Shown here piece after piece: positions 12,041-24,164 of a DNA stretch of 64,000 bases; the stretch's first letter is position 1; every line of letters starts with the position of its first letter. The DNA comes from Piezodorus guildinii. Lineage: Eukaryota > Arthropoda > Insecta > Hemiptera > Pentatomidae. The translations under genes and the position numbers were made by a program. The notes under the pieces are model-generated. The model ran no database searches, was not told the DNA's origin, and saw only the letters and a list, made by a program, of their open reading frames with translations. Location of the stretch: the NCBI GenBank assembly GCA_023052935.1, contig CM041297.1:109235563-109299562 (forward strand), written 5' to 3'.

Positions 12041-13422
12041 TCATATCGTAATTTATTATTTCCTTCTAACATGCTTTCATCCTCAAATGGACAATCCTAC
12101 AACTAAGTATATACATATATTTAAAAAAAAACAACTAATCGTTACAATTTATTCAATACTTTGTAAAACATCGTGGAAATGTATGTCGACAGTGGCGCCC
12201 CTGACTTTCAAATAATGAACTATGTTGGCATTTGCTCAGTTGTCCTAGAGTAATTACTTCAATAAAATTTTAAAGACAGAAAAACCACATGTTTTGAAAT
12301 GTCGTTTTGTTTATGGAAATAATTATATGAATTTTATAGCCTTTACAGGTTTATGCTTTACAATAGTTTTAATGGTAATACATTGTTCATAGCATTCCTT
12401 TCTCATATGTATGCGTATATGTATGTATGTATGTATGTATATATGTGTGTATATATTAACACTTATATATATATTTATTAGAATTGGAGGCTGATAATTA
12501 TACTTCACCACTATTTTATTATAATGCACTATACTAAACCTTATTTATATATACATTAATTTTATAACAACCTTTTTATCCAATAAATATAATAAAATAA
12601 TTCAATTGATTGACTAAGCTGCAGACAATTTATCAGGTTATTTATGCTTTATGATCATCATGTTTGTATATATTTTAAAGTTGTTATTAATTTTTTATTA
12701 TTTTTTTTTTTTTTTTTTGAGGTTGGATTGGTTTCTATTCTATTTTATCAGAAGAATAACCAATAAATTGATTTTTTTTTTTAATTTTACTATGTAACAA
12801 AATATTTTTAAAATAATTCTTTTATCTTATTATTTCTGTATTAAGTTATTAATTAATAATAATCATTAAACATATTGTCCGAAGTTTTTAGACCATGCCT
12901 CATGAGGGCTACACTAAAAGTAAATTCACAAAATTTATGACACATTTGGCTAATAATAATTTCAAATATATCAACACTCACTATAACATTTATATACAAC
13001 ATGCAGCATGCTATGTCCCTGAAGAGACCCGCGTCACCACACCCTATTCAGATGCAGAAAATATGGAAAGGAAAGATAGATAAAAGAAAGCTGTCGATGA
13101 TCGAACAGTTCTTCATTAACACTTAATGCGAAAAGAATTCACAGAAATTATTTTATTATTAGTAGTATTTTTTTGTTATCTTACTAGAGTCTCTCTCATT
13201 TACATCATTTTACATGTATTGACCATTTAGGATTTGGTTTCAAATCTTGAAGGTCATTTGGAAAAAGAAACAAAACAAAAAAAAAAAAACAAGACATTTA
13301 TATACAAACTTTAACATTCTTAAAATAATATTCCTACTTTTATATTTCATTCTATTATTATTTAAATAATTTTTCAACTTTTTAAATTGTTTGCTGTCTT
13401 CTCTCTCAAATATAAGAAAGAA
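12041..13422. repeat. Arm interval with long direct repeat and tetranucleotide tract
   Basis: 12,289-12,790 is repeated in direct orientation at 14,408-14,823 in shortened form; both start CACATGTTTTGAAATGTCG. The second copy lacks a (GTAT)n-type tract present here at about 12,412-12,455. A short frame at 12,895-13,083 has no recognisable domain. Confidence 0.7.
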
Positions 13423-14406
13423 CATTTTCTCAATAGAGTGTTAAACTACTTATTCTATCTACTGTACTTCAAGCTTAAATACGCAGTAATATATGTTTAT
13501 GATCCATTTATTTCCAATAATATTTCCTGCACTATTTTTATCTTATAGTCAAATTTTGTTAATTAAATTTTATGATAAATTAATGGTTCTTAATTCTTCC
13601 AAAAGATTTTTTTACAACAATTATTATTTTCAGTCTATGTTTTGGGGCTTTCCCCATTTTCAGGATTCACTGCAATATATTAAAATAAATAACTATTACT
13701 ATTAATTTATTCAAAACATCTCAGTTTTCATATGTGTATGCAATTATAAAATTGAAATATAAACCATTCATTTCTGACCTAAATTTAAGCGTACATTAAA
13801 GTCTTTTACCTGTTAGCAGCCAATGGTTTCTTTTATCTTATCCATCATATTGTGGTTGGTATCCGCTTTATTATCAAATTTTGTCAAATAAAAGAGAAAA
13901 AAAAAATCATTACAAATTAAATTCTTCATACATAATATAACTAACACAGCCAACATATTCTTTAGCCACTACTGGATTAGTGCTATTATGTAGGAACTGT
14001 ACATTTTACACACAAATTTGTTTTTAAAATTTAGGTCAGAAATGAATGGTTTATATTTCAATTTTTTAATTGCATCCACATATGAAAACAGAGATGTTTT
14101 GAATAAGTTTCAAAATTAATAGTAACAGTAATTTATTTTAATATATTGCAGTGAGTCCTGAAAATGGGGAAAGCCCCCAAACATAGACTGAAAATAATAA
14201 TTGTTGTAAAAAAAGGTTTTTGAAGAATTAAGAACCATTAATTTATCATAAAATTTAATTAATAAAATTTGACTTTGCGATAAAAATAAGAATTGTATGG
14301 GAATTATTATTGGTAATAAATGGATCATAAACAAATATTACTGAGTATTTAAGATTAAACTACAGAAGATAACATAAATAGTTTAACAGGCTATTGTGAA
14401 AATGTT
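13423..14406. repeat. Nested palindrome in left arm (~0.37-kb stems, ~0.24-kb core)
   Basis: Stems 13,423-13,793 and 14,030-14,406 are inverted copies of each other, with about 10% visible differences and small indels. They meet a non-repeated core at 13,794-14,029. The inner stem end is marked by TTCTGACCTAAATTT on one side and AAATTTAGGTCAGAA on the other. The arrangement is repeated in mirror image in the right arm (18,012-18,995). Confidence 0.85.
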
Positions 14407-14821
14407 CTCACATGTTTTGAAATGTCGTTTTGTTTATGGAAATAATTATATGAATTTTATAGTCTTTACAGGTTTATGCTTTAGAATAGTTTTAATGGTG
14501 ATACATTGTTCATAGCATTCCTTTCTCATATGTATATATATTAGAATTGGAGGCTGATAATTATACTTCACCACTATTTTATTATAATGCACTATACTAA
14601 ACCTTATTTATATATACATTAATTTTATAACAACCTTTTTATCCAATATATATAATAAAATAATTCAATTGATTGATTAAGCTGCAGACAATTTATCAGG
14701 TTTCTTTGCTTTATGATCATCATGTTTGTATTTATTTTAAAGTTGTCATTAATTTTTTATTATTTTATTTTATTATTTTTTTTTTTTTGAGGTTGGATTG
14801 GTTTCTATTCTATTTTATCAG

Positions 14822-14881
14822 AATATTGGAGAGTTTGTAGTGGGATTGCTTTAAAATCCCACTACAAACTCTCCAATATTT
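14822..14881. repeat. Perfect hairpin at the palindrome/Penelope junction
   Basis: AATATTGGAGAGTTTGTAGT plus GGGA is followed by an 11-base loop and its exact reverse complement, a 24-bp stem. It starts where the left arm ends and where Penelope-like sequence begins. A short inverted 5' piece is a common outcome of Penelope-like element integration. Confidence 0.9.
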
Positions 14882-15261
14882 ACAGCCGACTTAAAGACAG
14901 TATACCAACAGACCACCATTCAAAAATTGTTTATAGAGTCCCTTGCGGAACTCCTAATTGCAACTCTGCCTATATTGGTGAAACCGAAAACCTTCTCAAA
15001 GATCGCATCACCCGACACAAATATACAATTTCCTCCAAAAATTCTACCGCTTCAAAACTTTCAGAACATTCCTTAACCCTTAACCATTCCTTTGATTTTG
15101 ATAAAACATCCATTCTTGCCACTGTTCCCAACCATGACAAACGACTCATTACAGAATGCATTTACATACAACTAGAACCCCTTCCTGTTAATCAAAAGAC
15201 TGACAAACATAACTTGTCACAAGCTTATTCCCAAATATTAAATTTAATAAAGCATCCCTAG
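14860..15261 (+). pseudogene. GIY-YIG endonuclease domain of a Penelope-like reverse transcriptase (truncated)
   Basis: The open frame runs without interruption to a TAG at 15,259-15,261. It contains VPCGTPNC followed by YIGET (the GIY-YIG core with the paired cysteines typical of PLEs), then LLKDRITRH with the catalytic arginine. SEHSLTLNH supplies the paired histidines and ITECIYIQ the glutamate. All residues expected of the nuclease are present, but there is no start codon and no reverse transcriptase. It is the 3' remnant of the PLE ORF. In the intact family this domain nicks target DNA during insertion. Confidence 0.85.
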
Positions 15262-16017
15262 CTCATTTTTTAAACAACCATCTGATCATCTCTTCATAAT
15301 TTTAATTTTATTTATTTATTATCAATTTTTTTTATTTATATATTTATTTAATTTTCGTACTCCCCTTTTTTATTTATTTATTTGTTTACCTACTAGATTA
15401 CTGTTTATTTATCATTTCCTTCGACAGCTCCTTATCGTCATTCGTTATTACCTTATCATCATTCATCATTTATCATCGTCATCCGTTATTACTTAAAATC
15501 TTTTAATCTTTACCTCGTCACTATTTCTTACAATTTTATCAAATACTCATAAGTAATAACTCAAGTACTCTCAAGTAATGACTTTTGGCAATTTTTTAAC
15601 AATCGAATCAGTAAACATAACTTAGCTTCTTGGAATTTTCCTAACGGACATTCTAGTTCTCATATTTTCCGTTCCACGCAATGAGCGTTTTTTAAACTGG
15701 GAAACATCACTTCTGTAGGCAACGCTTTTTTTTTTTTTTTTTTTTTTCATTTACTTAGTCTCTTTTTATATATTCTCATTACAATATTATCATCTCAATT
15801 ATGTCTACTTCCATACTTTATAACTATCATCTTAATTTTGTTTATTTCCATACTTTATAACTGTCACCTTATTTCCATACTTTATAATTGTCATCTTATT
15901 ATCATTTTACATTTAATATTATTTATGTTCCCATAATTTATTACTGTCATATTATTATTATATACCTAACGCATTATTAAGTCTATAATTACATTGGTTG
16001 TTATCTTGTTTCTTTTA

Positions 16018-16056
16018 GCCCTGATGAAGGCCCACATTGTAGGCCGAAACGTCGGC
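16018..16056 (+). ncRNA. Hammerhead-ribozyme-like motif in the PLE 3' region
   Basis: CTGATGA is at 16,021-16,027, a GGCC/GGCC stem pairs 16,029-16,032 with 16,042-16,045, GAAAC is at 16,046-16,050, and GTC at 16,051-16,053 is the candidate cleavage triplet. Outer GCC (16,018-16,020) pairs with GGC (16,054-16,056). Stem III is reduced to AC/GT, as known for PLE hammerheads, which may act as dimers. One extra A separates CTGATGA from stem II, so activity is uncertain. Confidence 0.6.
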
Positions 16057-16100
16057 ACATAATTAAAATAACGCTTATTTTTAATTGTGTGTTTTTAATT

Positions 16101-16519
16101 AATCTAGATAGATATAAAAAAAAATTGATAATCATAAAATAATTTCTTCATTATTATATTAATTAGAACTATCTCTTCTATTTAAATATGATCATTTATT
16201 CCATTCATATATAGTGCTTAACGTTTCGAGGTCCACACTGCCTCATCTTCAGAACTATTCATTAAAAACTAAAAAAAGCAATATAATATTAGAATTACAT
16301 TTTTATCCACTCATAGCACAGAATACAAGCACCAATTTGATTTTAACAACCCAGAAATTTCAGCCACTGAAACTAAGAGTCAAAATCTGGTGCGGGCAAC
16401 ACATGACTTTCACTCACCTCCGTTTTTAAAATTGATTAAAGAATTTTCAAATTCAGTTGGAGATAAAAATGAGTGAAAACATTAAAGAATTAATTAAATT
16501 GAATTAATATAAGAAACAT
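16101..16519. repeat. Spacer segment with two dispersed-repeat fragments
   Basis: About 16,165-16,290 resembles 8,468-8,600. It carries, on the minus strand, CTGAAGATGAGGCAG and CTCGAAACGTTAAG, another PLE-end-like block. Near 16,400-16,450 is the repeat-family motif ACTTTCACTCACCTCCG followed by TTTTTAAAATTGATTAAAG. No gene is seen. Confidence 0.6.
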
Positions 16520-16705
16520 GGAATCCGCACACAAGGCTAAAATGACAAGAAACTGCCCGTCACTTTCGCCGAATTCGACACTTACTGGACTGACGCTACA
16601 TCCTTCCACTTATCTACAAAAGACTCATCTATATCACCATAATGAGGCCTATTTGGACTTACGGAGTTGAGCTTTGGGACTCTACGAAACCATCAAATTC
16701 TTCCT
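16520..16705 (+). mobile_element. Jockey-type RT C-terminal fragment
   Basis: One frame reads LIYITIMRPIWTYGVELWDS and continues TKPSNSSCI, the typical C-terminal region of Jockey-clade RTs. The same region is seen in minus orientation in the element at 30,290-32,790. It is truncated at both ends and frame-shifted upstream. Confidence 0.75.
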
Positions 16706-16849
16706 GTATTTAATCTTAACAATCAAAAATTATTATTATTATTATTGTATAGTCCAAATTTATTATTTATTGAATAGTCCTTTTTTATTTCTTCCCATTT
16801 ATTTGTTATTATAATTAATTTATAGGTAATTAAATAGGTTTGTTTGTGA

Positions 16850-17336
16850 ACGTCGTTTAACAACACCTCAAGCCCTCTGCAAGACTGGATAAGGCAGTTC
16901 AGCTCTTTACAGAAGGAAAAGTGGCAGGTCGAATGGAATGCAAATCCATCTAAATTAAATGAAATATAAAAAGATTGTGCTCGTTGGAAGACCTCCAACA
17001 GAAAGTCAAGGAGAGAAGAAGTGATCCTCTGCAGGCTTCGGATAGGACATAGTGAGTTCTCCCACGGCTACCTTCTGTGAGGTTTAGAAGCCCCAACTTG
17101 TACGCAATGTGACACAGTGAGAACAGTAAAACATATATTGTTAGATTGTCCAATTTTCAATAAATTATGAATTGAACTAAAAATGGAAAAAACTAAAAGA
17201 ATTATTACAATATGATGAAAACAAAGCCAATATCCTCTTTAAGTATTTAAAAAAAACTTTATATTATAATAGAGTATAATATCTAAGTGTGGACGCCAAT
17301 GACCCATAAGGGTAGAGGCGTTATAAATAAATAAAT
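16850..17336 (+). mobile_element. LINE 3' end (C-terminal knuckle and 3' UTR)
   Basis: Decayed coding reads RKSRREEVILCRLRIGHSE, then EAPTCTQC and HILLDCP, the C-terminal region after RNase H in I/R1-like LINEs. The end reads ACCCATAAGGGTAGAGGCGT followed by (AAAT)n, a common 3' end for this LINE group. It corresponds to the part after RNase H in the arm LINE copies. Confidence 0.75.
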
Positions 17337-17593
17337 AGATAAAATAATAGAATGAAATATAATTGTAGGAATATTTTTTTAAGGATGTTAAAGTTTGTAT
17401 ATAAATGTCTTGTTTTTTTTTTGTTTTTGTTTTTTACTTTTAGTGTAGCCCTCATGAGGCATGGTCTAAAAACTTCGGACAATATGTTTAATAATTATTA
17501 TTAATTAATAATTAGATACAATAATTATTTTAAAAATATTTTTTTGTTACTTAGTAAAATTAAAAAAAAAAAAAATCAATTTATTGGTTATTC
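17337..17593 (+). repeat. Deleted direct copy of right-arm sequence in the spacer
   Basis: The segment joins a match to about 19,055-19,155 directly to a match to 19,498-19,672, so about 340 bp are missing at a T-rich join near 17,440. It then continues without break into the right arm, where 17,594-18,005 matches 19,672-20,128 in direct orientation. Confidence 0.75.
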
Positions 17594-18011
17594 TTCTGAT
17601 AAAATAGAATAGAAACCAATCCAACCTCAAAAAAAAAAAAAATAATAAAATAAAATAATAAAAAATTAATGACAACTTTAAAATAAATACAAACATGATG
17701 ATCATAAAGCAAAGAAACCTGATAAATTGTCTGCAGCTTAATCAATCAATTGAATTATTTTATTATATATATTGGATAAAAAGGTTGTTATAAAATTAAT
17801 GTATATATAAATAAGGTTTAGTATAGTGCATTATAATAAAATAGTGGTGAAGTATAATTATCAGCCTCCAATTCTAATATATATACATATGAGAAAGGAA
17901 TGCTATGAACAATGTATCACCATTAAAACTATTCTAAAGCATAAACCTGTAAAGACTATAAAATTCATATAATTATTTCCATAAACAAAACGACATTTCA
18001 AAACATGTGAG

Positions 18012-18995
18012 AACATTTTCACAATAGCCTGTTAAACTATTTATGTTATCTTCTGTAGTTTAATCTTAAATACTCAGTAATATTTGTTTATGATCCATTT
18101 ATTACCAATAATAATTCCCATACAATTCTTATTTTTATCGCAAAGTCAAATTTTATTAATTAAATTTTATGATAAATTAATGGTTCTTAATTCTTCAAAA
18201 ACCTTTTTTTACAACAATTATTATTTTCAGTCTATGTTTGGGGGCTTTCCCCATTTTCAGGACTCACTGCAATATATTAAAATAAATTACTGTTACTATT
18301 AATTTTGAAACTTATTCAAAACATCTCTGTTTTCATATGTGGATGCAATTAAAAAATTGAAATATAAACCATTCATTTCTGACCTAAATTTTAAAAACAA
18401 ATTTGTGTGTAAAATGTACAGTTCCTACATAATAGCACTAATCCAGTAGTGGCTAAAGAATATGTTGGCTGTGTTAGTTATATTATGTATGAAGAATTTA
18501 ATTTGTAATGATTTTTTTTTTCTCTTTTATTTGACAAAATTTGATAATAAAGCGGATACCAACCACAATATGATGGATAAGATAAAAGAAACCATTGGCT
18601 GCTAACAGGTAAAAGACTTTAATGTACGCTTAAATTTAGGTCAGAAATGAATGGTTTATATTTCAATTTTATAATTGCATACACATATGAAAACTGAGAT
18701 GTTTTGAATAAATTAATAGTAATAGTTATTTATTTTAATATATTGCAGTGAATCCTGAAAATGGGGAAAGCCCCAAAACATAGACTGAAAATAATAATTG
18801 TTGTAAAAAAATCTTTTGGAAGAATTAAGAACCATTAATTTATCATAAAATTTAATTAACAAAATTTGACTATAAGATAAAAATAGTGCAGGAAATATTA
18901 TTGGAAATAAATGGATCATAAACATATATTACTGCGTATTTAAGCTTGAAGTACAGTAGATAGAATAAGTAGTTTAACACTCTATTGAGAAAATG
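18012..18995. repeat. Nested palindrome in right arm
   Basis: Stems 18,012-18,388 and 18,625-18,995 surround a unique core of about 235 bp and mirror the nested palindrome of the left arm. Both stems carry the same short frame of about 70 codons, which is a consequence of the repeat and not evidence of a gene. Confidence 0.85.
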
Positions 18996-20379
18996 TTCTT
19001 TCTTATATTTGAGAGAGAAGACAGCAAACAATTTAAAAAGTTGAAAAATTATTTAAATAATAATAGAATGAAATATAAAAGTAGGAATATTATTTTAAGA
19101 ATGTTAAAGTTTGTATATAAATGTCTTGTTTTTTTTTTTTTGTTTTGTTTCTTTTTCCAAATGACCTTCAAGATTTGAAACCAAATCCTAAATGGTCAAT
19201 ACATGTAAAATGATGTAAATGAGAGAGACTCTAGTAAGATAACAAAAAAATATACTATATAATAAAATAATTTCTGTGAATTCTTTTCGCATTAAGTGTT
19301 AATGAAGAACTGTTCGATCATCGACAGCTTTCTTTTATCTATCTTTCCTTTCCATATTTTCTGCATCTGAATAGGGTGTGGTGACGCGGGTCTCTTCAGG
19401 GACATAGCATGCTGCATGTTGTATATAAATGTTATAGTGAGTGTTGATATATTTGAAATTATTATTAGCCAAATGTGTCATAAATTTTGTGAATTTACTT
19501 TTAGTGTAGCCCTCATGAGGCATGGTCTAAAAACTTCGGACAATATGTTTAATGATTATTATTAATTAATAACTTAATACAGAAATAATAAGATAAAAGA
19601 ATTATTTTAAAAATATTTTGTTACATAGTAAAATTAAAAAAAAAAATCAATTTATTGGTTATTCTTCTGATAAAATAGAATAGAAACCAATCCAACCTCA
19701 AAAAAAAAAAAAAAAATAATAAAAAATTAATAACAACTTTAAAATATATACAAACATGATGATCATAAAGCATAAATAACCTGATAAATTGTCTGCAGCT
19801 TAGTCAATCAATTGAATTATTTTATTATATTTATTGGATAAAAAGGTTGTTATAAAATTAATGTATATATAAATAAGGTTTAGTATAGTGCATTATAATA
19901 AAATAGTGGTGAAGTATAATTATCAGCCTCCAATTCTAATAAATATATATATAAGTGTTAATATATACACACATATATACATACATACATACATACATAT
20001 ACGCATACATATGAGAAAGGAATGCTATGAACAATGTATTACCATTAAAACTATTGTAAAGCATAAACCTGTAAAGGCTATAAAATTCATATAATTATTT
20101 CCATAAACAAAACGACATTTCAAAACATGTGGTTTTTCTGTCTTTAAAATTTTATTGAAGTAATTACTCTAGGACAACTGAGCAAATGCCAACATAGTTC
20201 ATTATTTGAAAGTCAGGGCGCCACTGTCGACATACATTTCCACGATGTTTTACAAAGTATTGAATAAATTGTAACGATTAGTTGTTTTTTTTTAAATATA
20301 TGTATATACTTAGTTGTAGGATTGTCCATTTGAGGATGAAAGCATGTTAGAAGGAAATAATAAATTACGATATGATAAT
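18996..20379. repeat. Right-arm mirror of the direct-repeat interval
   Basis: It corresponds to 12,041-13,422 in reverse complement and contains the longer copy of the unit whose deleted copy is 17,337-18,005. Apart from tetranucleotide (ATAC)n near 19,977-20,000 and A/T runs, nothing is recognised. Confidence 0.65.
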
Positions 20380-20690
20380 CTCAATGATGATAAGAGGTGT
20401 ATTTTCTCGCTGGTAGTATTTTACCAAGATCATTGAGTACCCCGGTGAAGTCGAATAGGGGTTAAGATCATACTTCTACAGGATCATTTCTGTAGTATGT
20501 CGATCTTCACCTTGGCGGTAATAGTCGGGTAACCTAAAACCATGATGACGAATTATAGCGTCCTCCCCTGAGCGCGAGGCGGATCCTCCGGTTCTCTTGA
20601 AGAGTAGGAGGATCATCGATGACCGTTCGGTTTACCCTTAGGGGTAAGCTGATGGGGAGGTACGCAGTCCGAGTGGTTCCTTTTAAAAAA
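20380..20690. other. Mirror of GC-richer island 2
   Basis: It is the reverse complement of about 11,730-12,040, nearly identical. The left copy reads AACTCTTCAAG where this copy, read in the same sense, has CTACTCTTCAAG, a single-base difference. Confidence 0.5.
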
Positions 20691-20853
20691 CATTCAATCA
20701 CATCAAATCCTAAGGATTCACTTGTTCTTTAAGAATTTGATAGTGATGAACTTATGCAGTAAATGTCTATATTTATATTATATATTACCTGATTATATTG
20801 CTAATGGAAGAACTGAGAGAGAACTAAGAAAAGAACGTAGGCGTTATCTTTTA

Positions 20854-21281
20854 AGGCGGCGGTACACGGTGAAAATTAGGGTATGTGTAGGTGAGGTGAA
20901 AGCAAGAATTGTATGTGTTCACGAAAGTAGGAGAGGAGGAAGGCTTATGTTTTAAAAATATTATGACTTCAAATATTACTAACAGAAAAATCCTACAATA
21001 TCATTAATTATTATTTTTTTTAAAAAGATACTAAAACTGAATGATAAAAGTTATATCAAAACAAACAAGTGTAATATACACATCATGAAAACACGTTTTT
21101 TAATGTAGAAACTCGATTTTAAGAAATTAATCATTTATAATAAAAGGTAAAAAAATAAATAAATGACGAAGTAATATAGAAAATTCGCTAATTGAATATT
21201 TATTATAATATATTGAAAGTATGCGATATTCACTTTCACCTCACCTACACATACTCTAATTCTCACCGTGTATCGCCGCCT
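20854..21281. mobile_element. Harbinger-like MITE (right-arm mirror)
   Basis: It is the reverse complement of 11,153-11,581, flanked by TTA at 20,851-20,853 and 21,282-21,284. The outer TIR motif AGGCGGCGGTACACGG is intact. Confidence 0.75.
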
Positions 21282-21284
21282 TTA

Positions 21285-22004
21285 GGTTAATATTATTAGC
21301 GAACCCGTTGAATGTAAGGAATATTCGCTAGAAAGGAAAAGTTTGAATACAAGTAATTTTTTCAGGTTTATTTCTCGTAAAAGCACTGATTGATAGCTCA
21401 TATTTCATGTAATATCTTTAAAAACTACTGCATTAATCTCCAACTCGCTTCATGAAGCGCAACCTTCAAATTTTTTACTATTCCTCTACTCCTGCCGTGT
21501 GGCGCAGCCTTAAACCAACCGAACTGTAGAACAAACAGTCCCTAACTATTCTGAAAGTTTGGTAAGAATGTCGCACCAAAACGAATATAAAATATAATAC
21601 TTTACATTAGACCTAAGCAAGAAACTTGGGAATCATTATTTTATGGTTCGACCTTATATACGTACTTCTTTCTCATAACCCGAGGTTAAAATGTATACTC
21701 TGGTAGTTTTCGATTTATCCACTTTCCAATTAATAAAAACTGCGATTATTCACTTTCTTTACTTAAAGTTTTTGATAAAGGACGAACAGAAACAATGAAT
21801 TATCAAGACATTTAAAATAAAGAAGCTAATTATTATTATTTATGAAAAATATAGTAAATTACGGTGAAAAAATTTCCCAATAAAGCCAAAATTAAGCAAG
21901 AGACGAAAATTGTTTCCCAAATCAGATGCCAGATAATTTCATATGATATACATTAATAGGTAATAAATGAAATCCTTGAAATTTTATTAACTTAAAAAGT
22001 AACA
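21285..22004. other. Right-arm mirror of AT-rich interval; nothing recognised
   Basis: It mirrors 10,431-11,149. No gene, RNA motif or further repeat is seen beyond the single MITE-like end near 21,510. Confidence 0.5.
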
Positions 22005-22510
22005 TAGCACCATGGAGACTAGCATCCTCCAGGTTGGTACTCTGCATTTCAGTAAAGATGTAATTCATTGAGAATGAGTGATGTATATTTATGACCCCAC
22101 CTTACGGCGGGGTGCTGACAAAAAATTAATTTAGACTCATCAAGAGTCCCCCTCCACGGAAATCTTTAGTAAAAGGCGAAAGATTTATTCGTTTTGAAGG
22201 GAGACCAGAGGTACCCGACACTTCGTGGACCAGACATTATGTATGACACACGGCTAAGGTAGTCTACGCGAGTAATTTAATTTTTCGCTTAGGCCATAGA
22301 CAAGTTCATGAAATATATGCTTAGACCCAATCCCACACCATTGGTATCTGTCTCAATCATAGACAGTACGTAGGTTAGGGTAAACGAACTTAAATCTAAT
22401 CTGAAAGTTGAACTGATCTCATTCAACTTCCAAGAAAATGGAGTTATATGTTTCAGATGTCGCTGATAGAGAGCGTTGACGGCAAGGCCCAACCGCGCTC
22501 TTTCGGTTGG
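22005..22510. other. Mirror of GC-richer island 1
   Basis: It is the reverse complement of about 9,925-10,430. The short frame at 22,289-22,492 differs by one residue from its left-arm counterpart. Confidence 0.5.
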
Positions 22511-22680
22511 AATGGGTACTAACTACTGCCCTCTGAAAATGATTACATGACATCTACCTTTATTTTATTTCCGACCAAATTCAATATTAACTCTTCTAAG
22601 CTGAAAATTCTAAAAAAAATACTACGCGTAATTAATAAAACATATTATATAACTCGTTGTCCGAAATATGGTAATTTACT

Positions 22681-22957
22681 TTTCTTTTTTTTAATATATT
22701 TTTATTGAAATTTACAACTGTATATTACAATACAATATGTAAATATGCTGATAAAATATAGTGTACATGAAAAACATGAAGATAAACTGCCCATTGGCAG
22801 CACTCTAGTAGTAAATCTAAACAAGAAGGTCTCTAGACCATCTTCTCTTCTAATGCCTCGGTGGATTATCAGGAATTGAAGAGGAAGCAAGGGTTGAAAC
22901 TAGTAGATTAGAGTGGGAATGGAGTTTGTCATGGAAGGAATGATACCTGGTAAGGGC
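22681..22957 (-). mobile_element. Jockey-type LINE 3' end (right-arm mirror)
   Basis: It is the reverse complement of 9,480-9,757, with a T-rich start on the plus strand representing the poly(A) tail. Confidence 0.7.
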
Positions 22958-24164
22958 CAATATTCACTTCTTAAATTGAAAAACTCAAAATCATTATCTT
23001 GATATTTTAATTAAATTAGCTTTAAATAACAGGTTGTCTGCAATTATATTGCAGTACTAAGAAAAAACTTATTTTGGACTGAGTATACTGGAATTATCAT
23101 TAAATAAATGTAAAAATGACACAAACGAGATAGTTGAAGAATCCTCCCTTTTAAAATGGCTGTATTTTTCAGCTCTAGTGACAATAATTATAATTAGTAT
23201 TGGAGCAAAATCTTTATTTATCAAAAGAATTGTAGCAAAAAAAAAACATTATTATCCCTCTGAAATAGCAAATTGTACTATTCTTTAGAGCTACATTGAG
23301 GTGATAAGTCAGTTAAATATGATTTAAATATGACTTCAAATGGTCTTCAGAAATATTATATTATCAATAACAGTAGATTAAATAGGACAAAAAATTTATC
23401 CCAAGAAAAAAAAAAAAATCCTGATGTTTTTGGCAATTTTACCTATGCTTATTAAATTTAAATTTACAATACTGAGAAGAACTTTAGTGAGGTTTTATAT
23501 TAAATTCCTATCTCCTTTTACAATGGTCTTTCCAGAAAGCAATTTAAAGGCTCTTAAGACATACATGCTCTGATCATTAGAGGAGAATATTTTAGACACT
23601 CTAATATATATAAAATGACATATTGAAATAATGCAGGTCATTTTCATCAAATTTCTTTTTATCCATATTCCACAATCGTCATCATAATTGGACTTGTTAG
23701 CCAAAGCATGTACAAATATTTTAATCAGTCAAAGTGAGTGACAATGAAATAAATAATACCACATAATGACAGTGTTAATTATGATGATGATTGTGGAATA
23801 TAGACAAAAAGAAATTTTATAAAAATGATCTGTATTATTTTAATATGGAAACAATTTTTTAATTAATATTTCTGAAGATGAGGCATTCATTGGACCTCGA
23901 AAAGTTAAGAGATATGAATTGATTAATTAATGTAATAATAAATGAATTTAAATAGAAGAGAAAGTTCTAATTATTTAATGGTTGATAACCCTGATGTTTT
24001 TAAGTTGGCAAAATTTTGTTATGACTTAATGATTTAAATTATTAAAACTCTAGTGTGTGCTGCGACACTCGACTTTCACTTACCTCTGTTTTTCAAAATC
24101 AATTTAAGAACTTTTAAATGAAGTTAAGGGTCCATAAAAGTGAGGAGAAAAAAAAATTACATTC
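22958..24164. other. Right-arm mirror of the gene-free interval with stem-loop
   Basis: It mirrors 8,275-9,479. The hairpin pairs about 23,630-23,690 with 23,777-23,835. The PLE-end-like block lies near 23,865-23,910 on the plus strand (CTGAAGATGAGGC then CTCGAAAAGTT). Confidence 0.5.

Larger units (their letters stand above)
5506..14823 (+). repeat. Left arm of giant inverted repeat (~9.3 kb)
   Basis: This stretch is the reverse complement of 17,594-26,935. Matching landmarks lie symmetrically about an axis near 16,209-16,220: open frames at 6,810-7,298, 8,733-8,942, 9,546-9,734, 9,945-10,148, 12,323-12,529 and 13,493-13,705 have mirror copies that are identical or differ by one residue. 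The outer limit is set by loss of similarity beyond AAATGAATGTATTG. The inner limit is at ...ATTTTATCAGAA, where the Penelope-like element begins. The arm holds only transposons and unexplained sequence, with no complete host gene. Confidence 0.95.
14824..16100 (+). mobile_element. 5'-truncated Penelope-like element (PLE)
   Basis: The element holds the C-terminal GIY-YIG endonuclease part of a PLE (14,860-15,261). A T-rich 3' region of about 750 bp follows, ending with a hammerhead-like block (16,018-16,056) and the tail TTAAAATAACGCTTATTTTT. The RT domain is absent. It lies in the spacer of the giant inverted repeat, and its first bases form the inner boundary of the left arm. No second PLE end is seen on the right side of the spacer. 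Confidence 0.85.

Noticed and set aside
12323..12529. 68-residue frame conserved in both arms
   Set aside because: It spans a tetranucleotide repeat and is identical only because the arms are recent copies.
13493..13705. 70-72-residue frame present four times (13,493, 14,116, 18,084, 18,713)
   Set aside because: The copies result from nested inverted repeats; composition is AT-driven, with no domain and no splice or promoter context.
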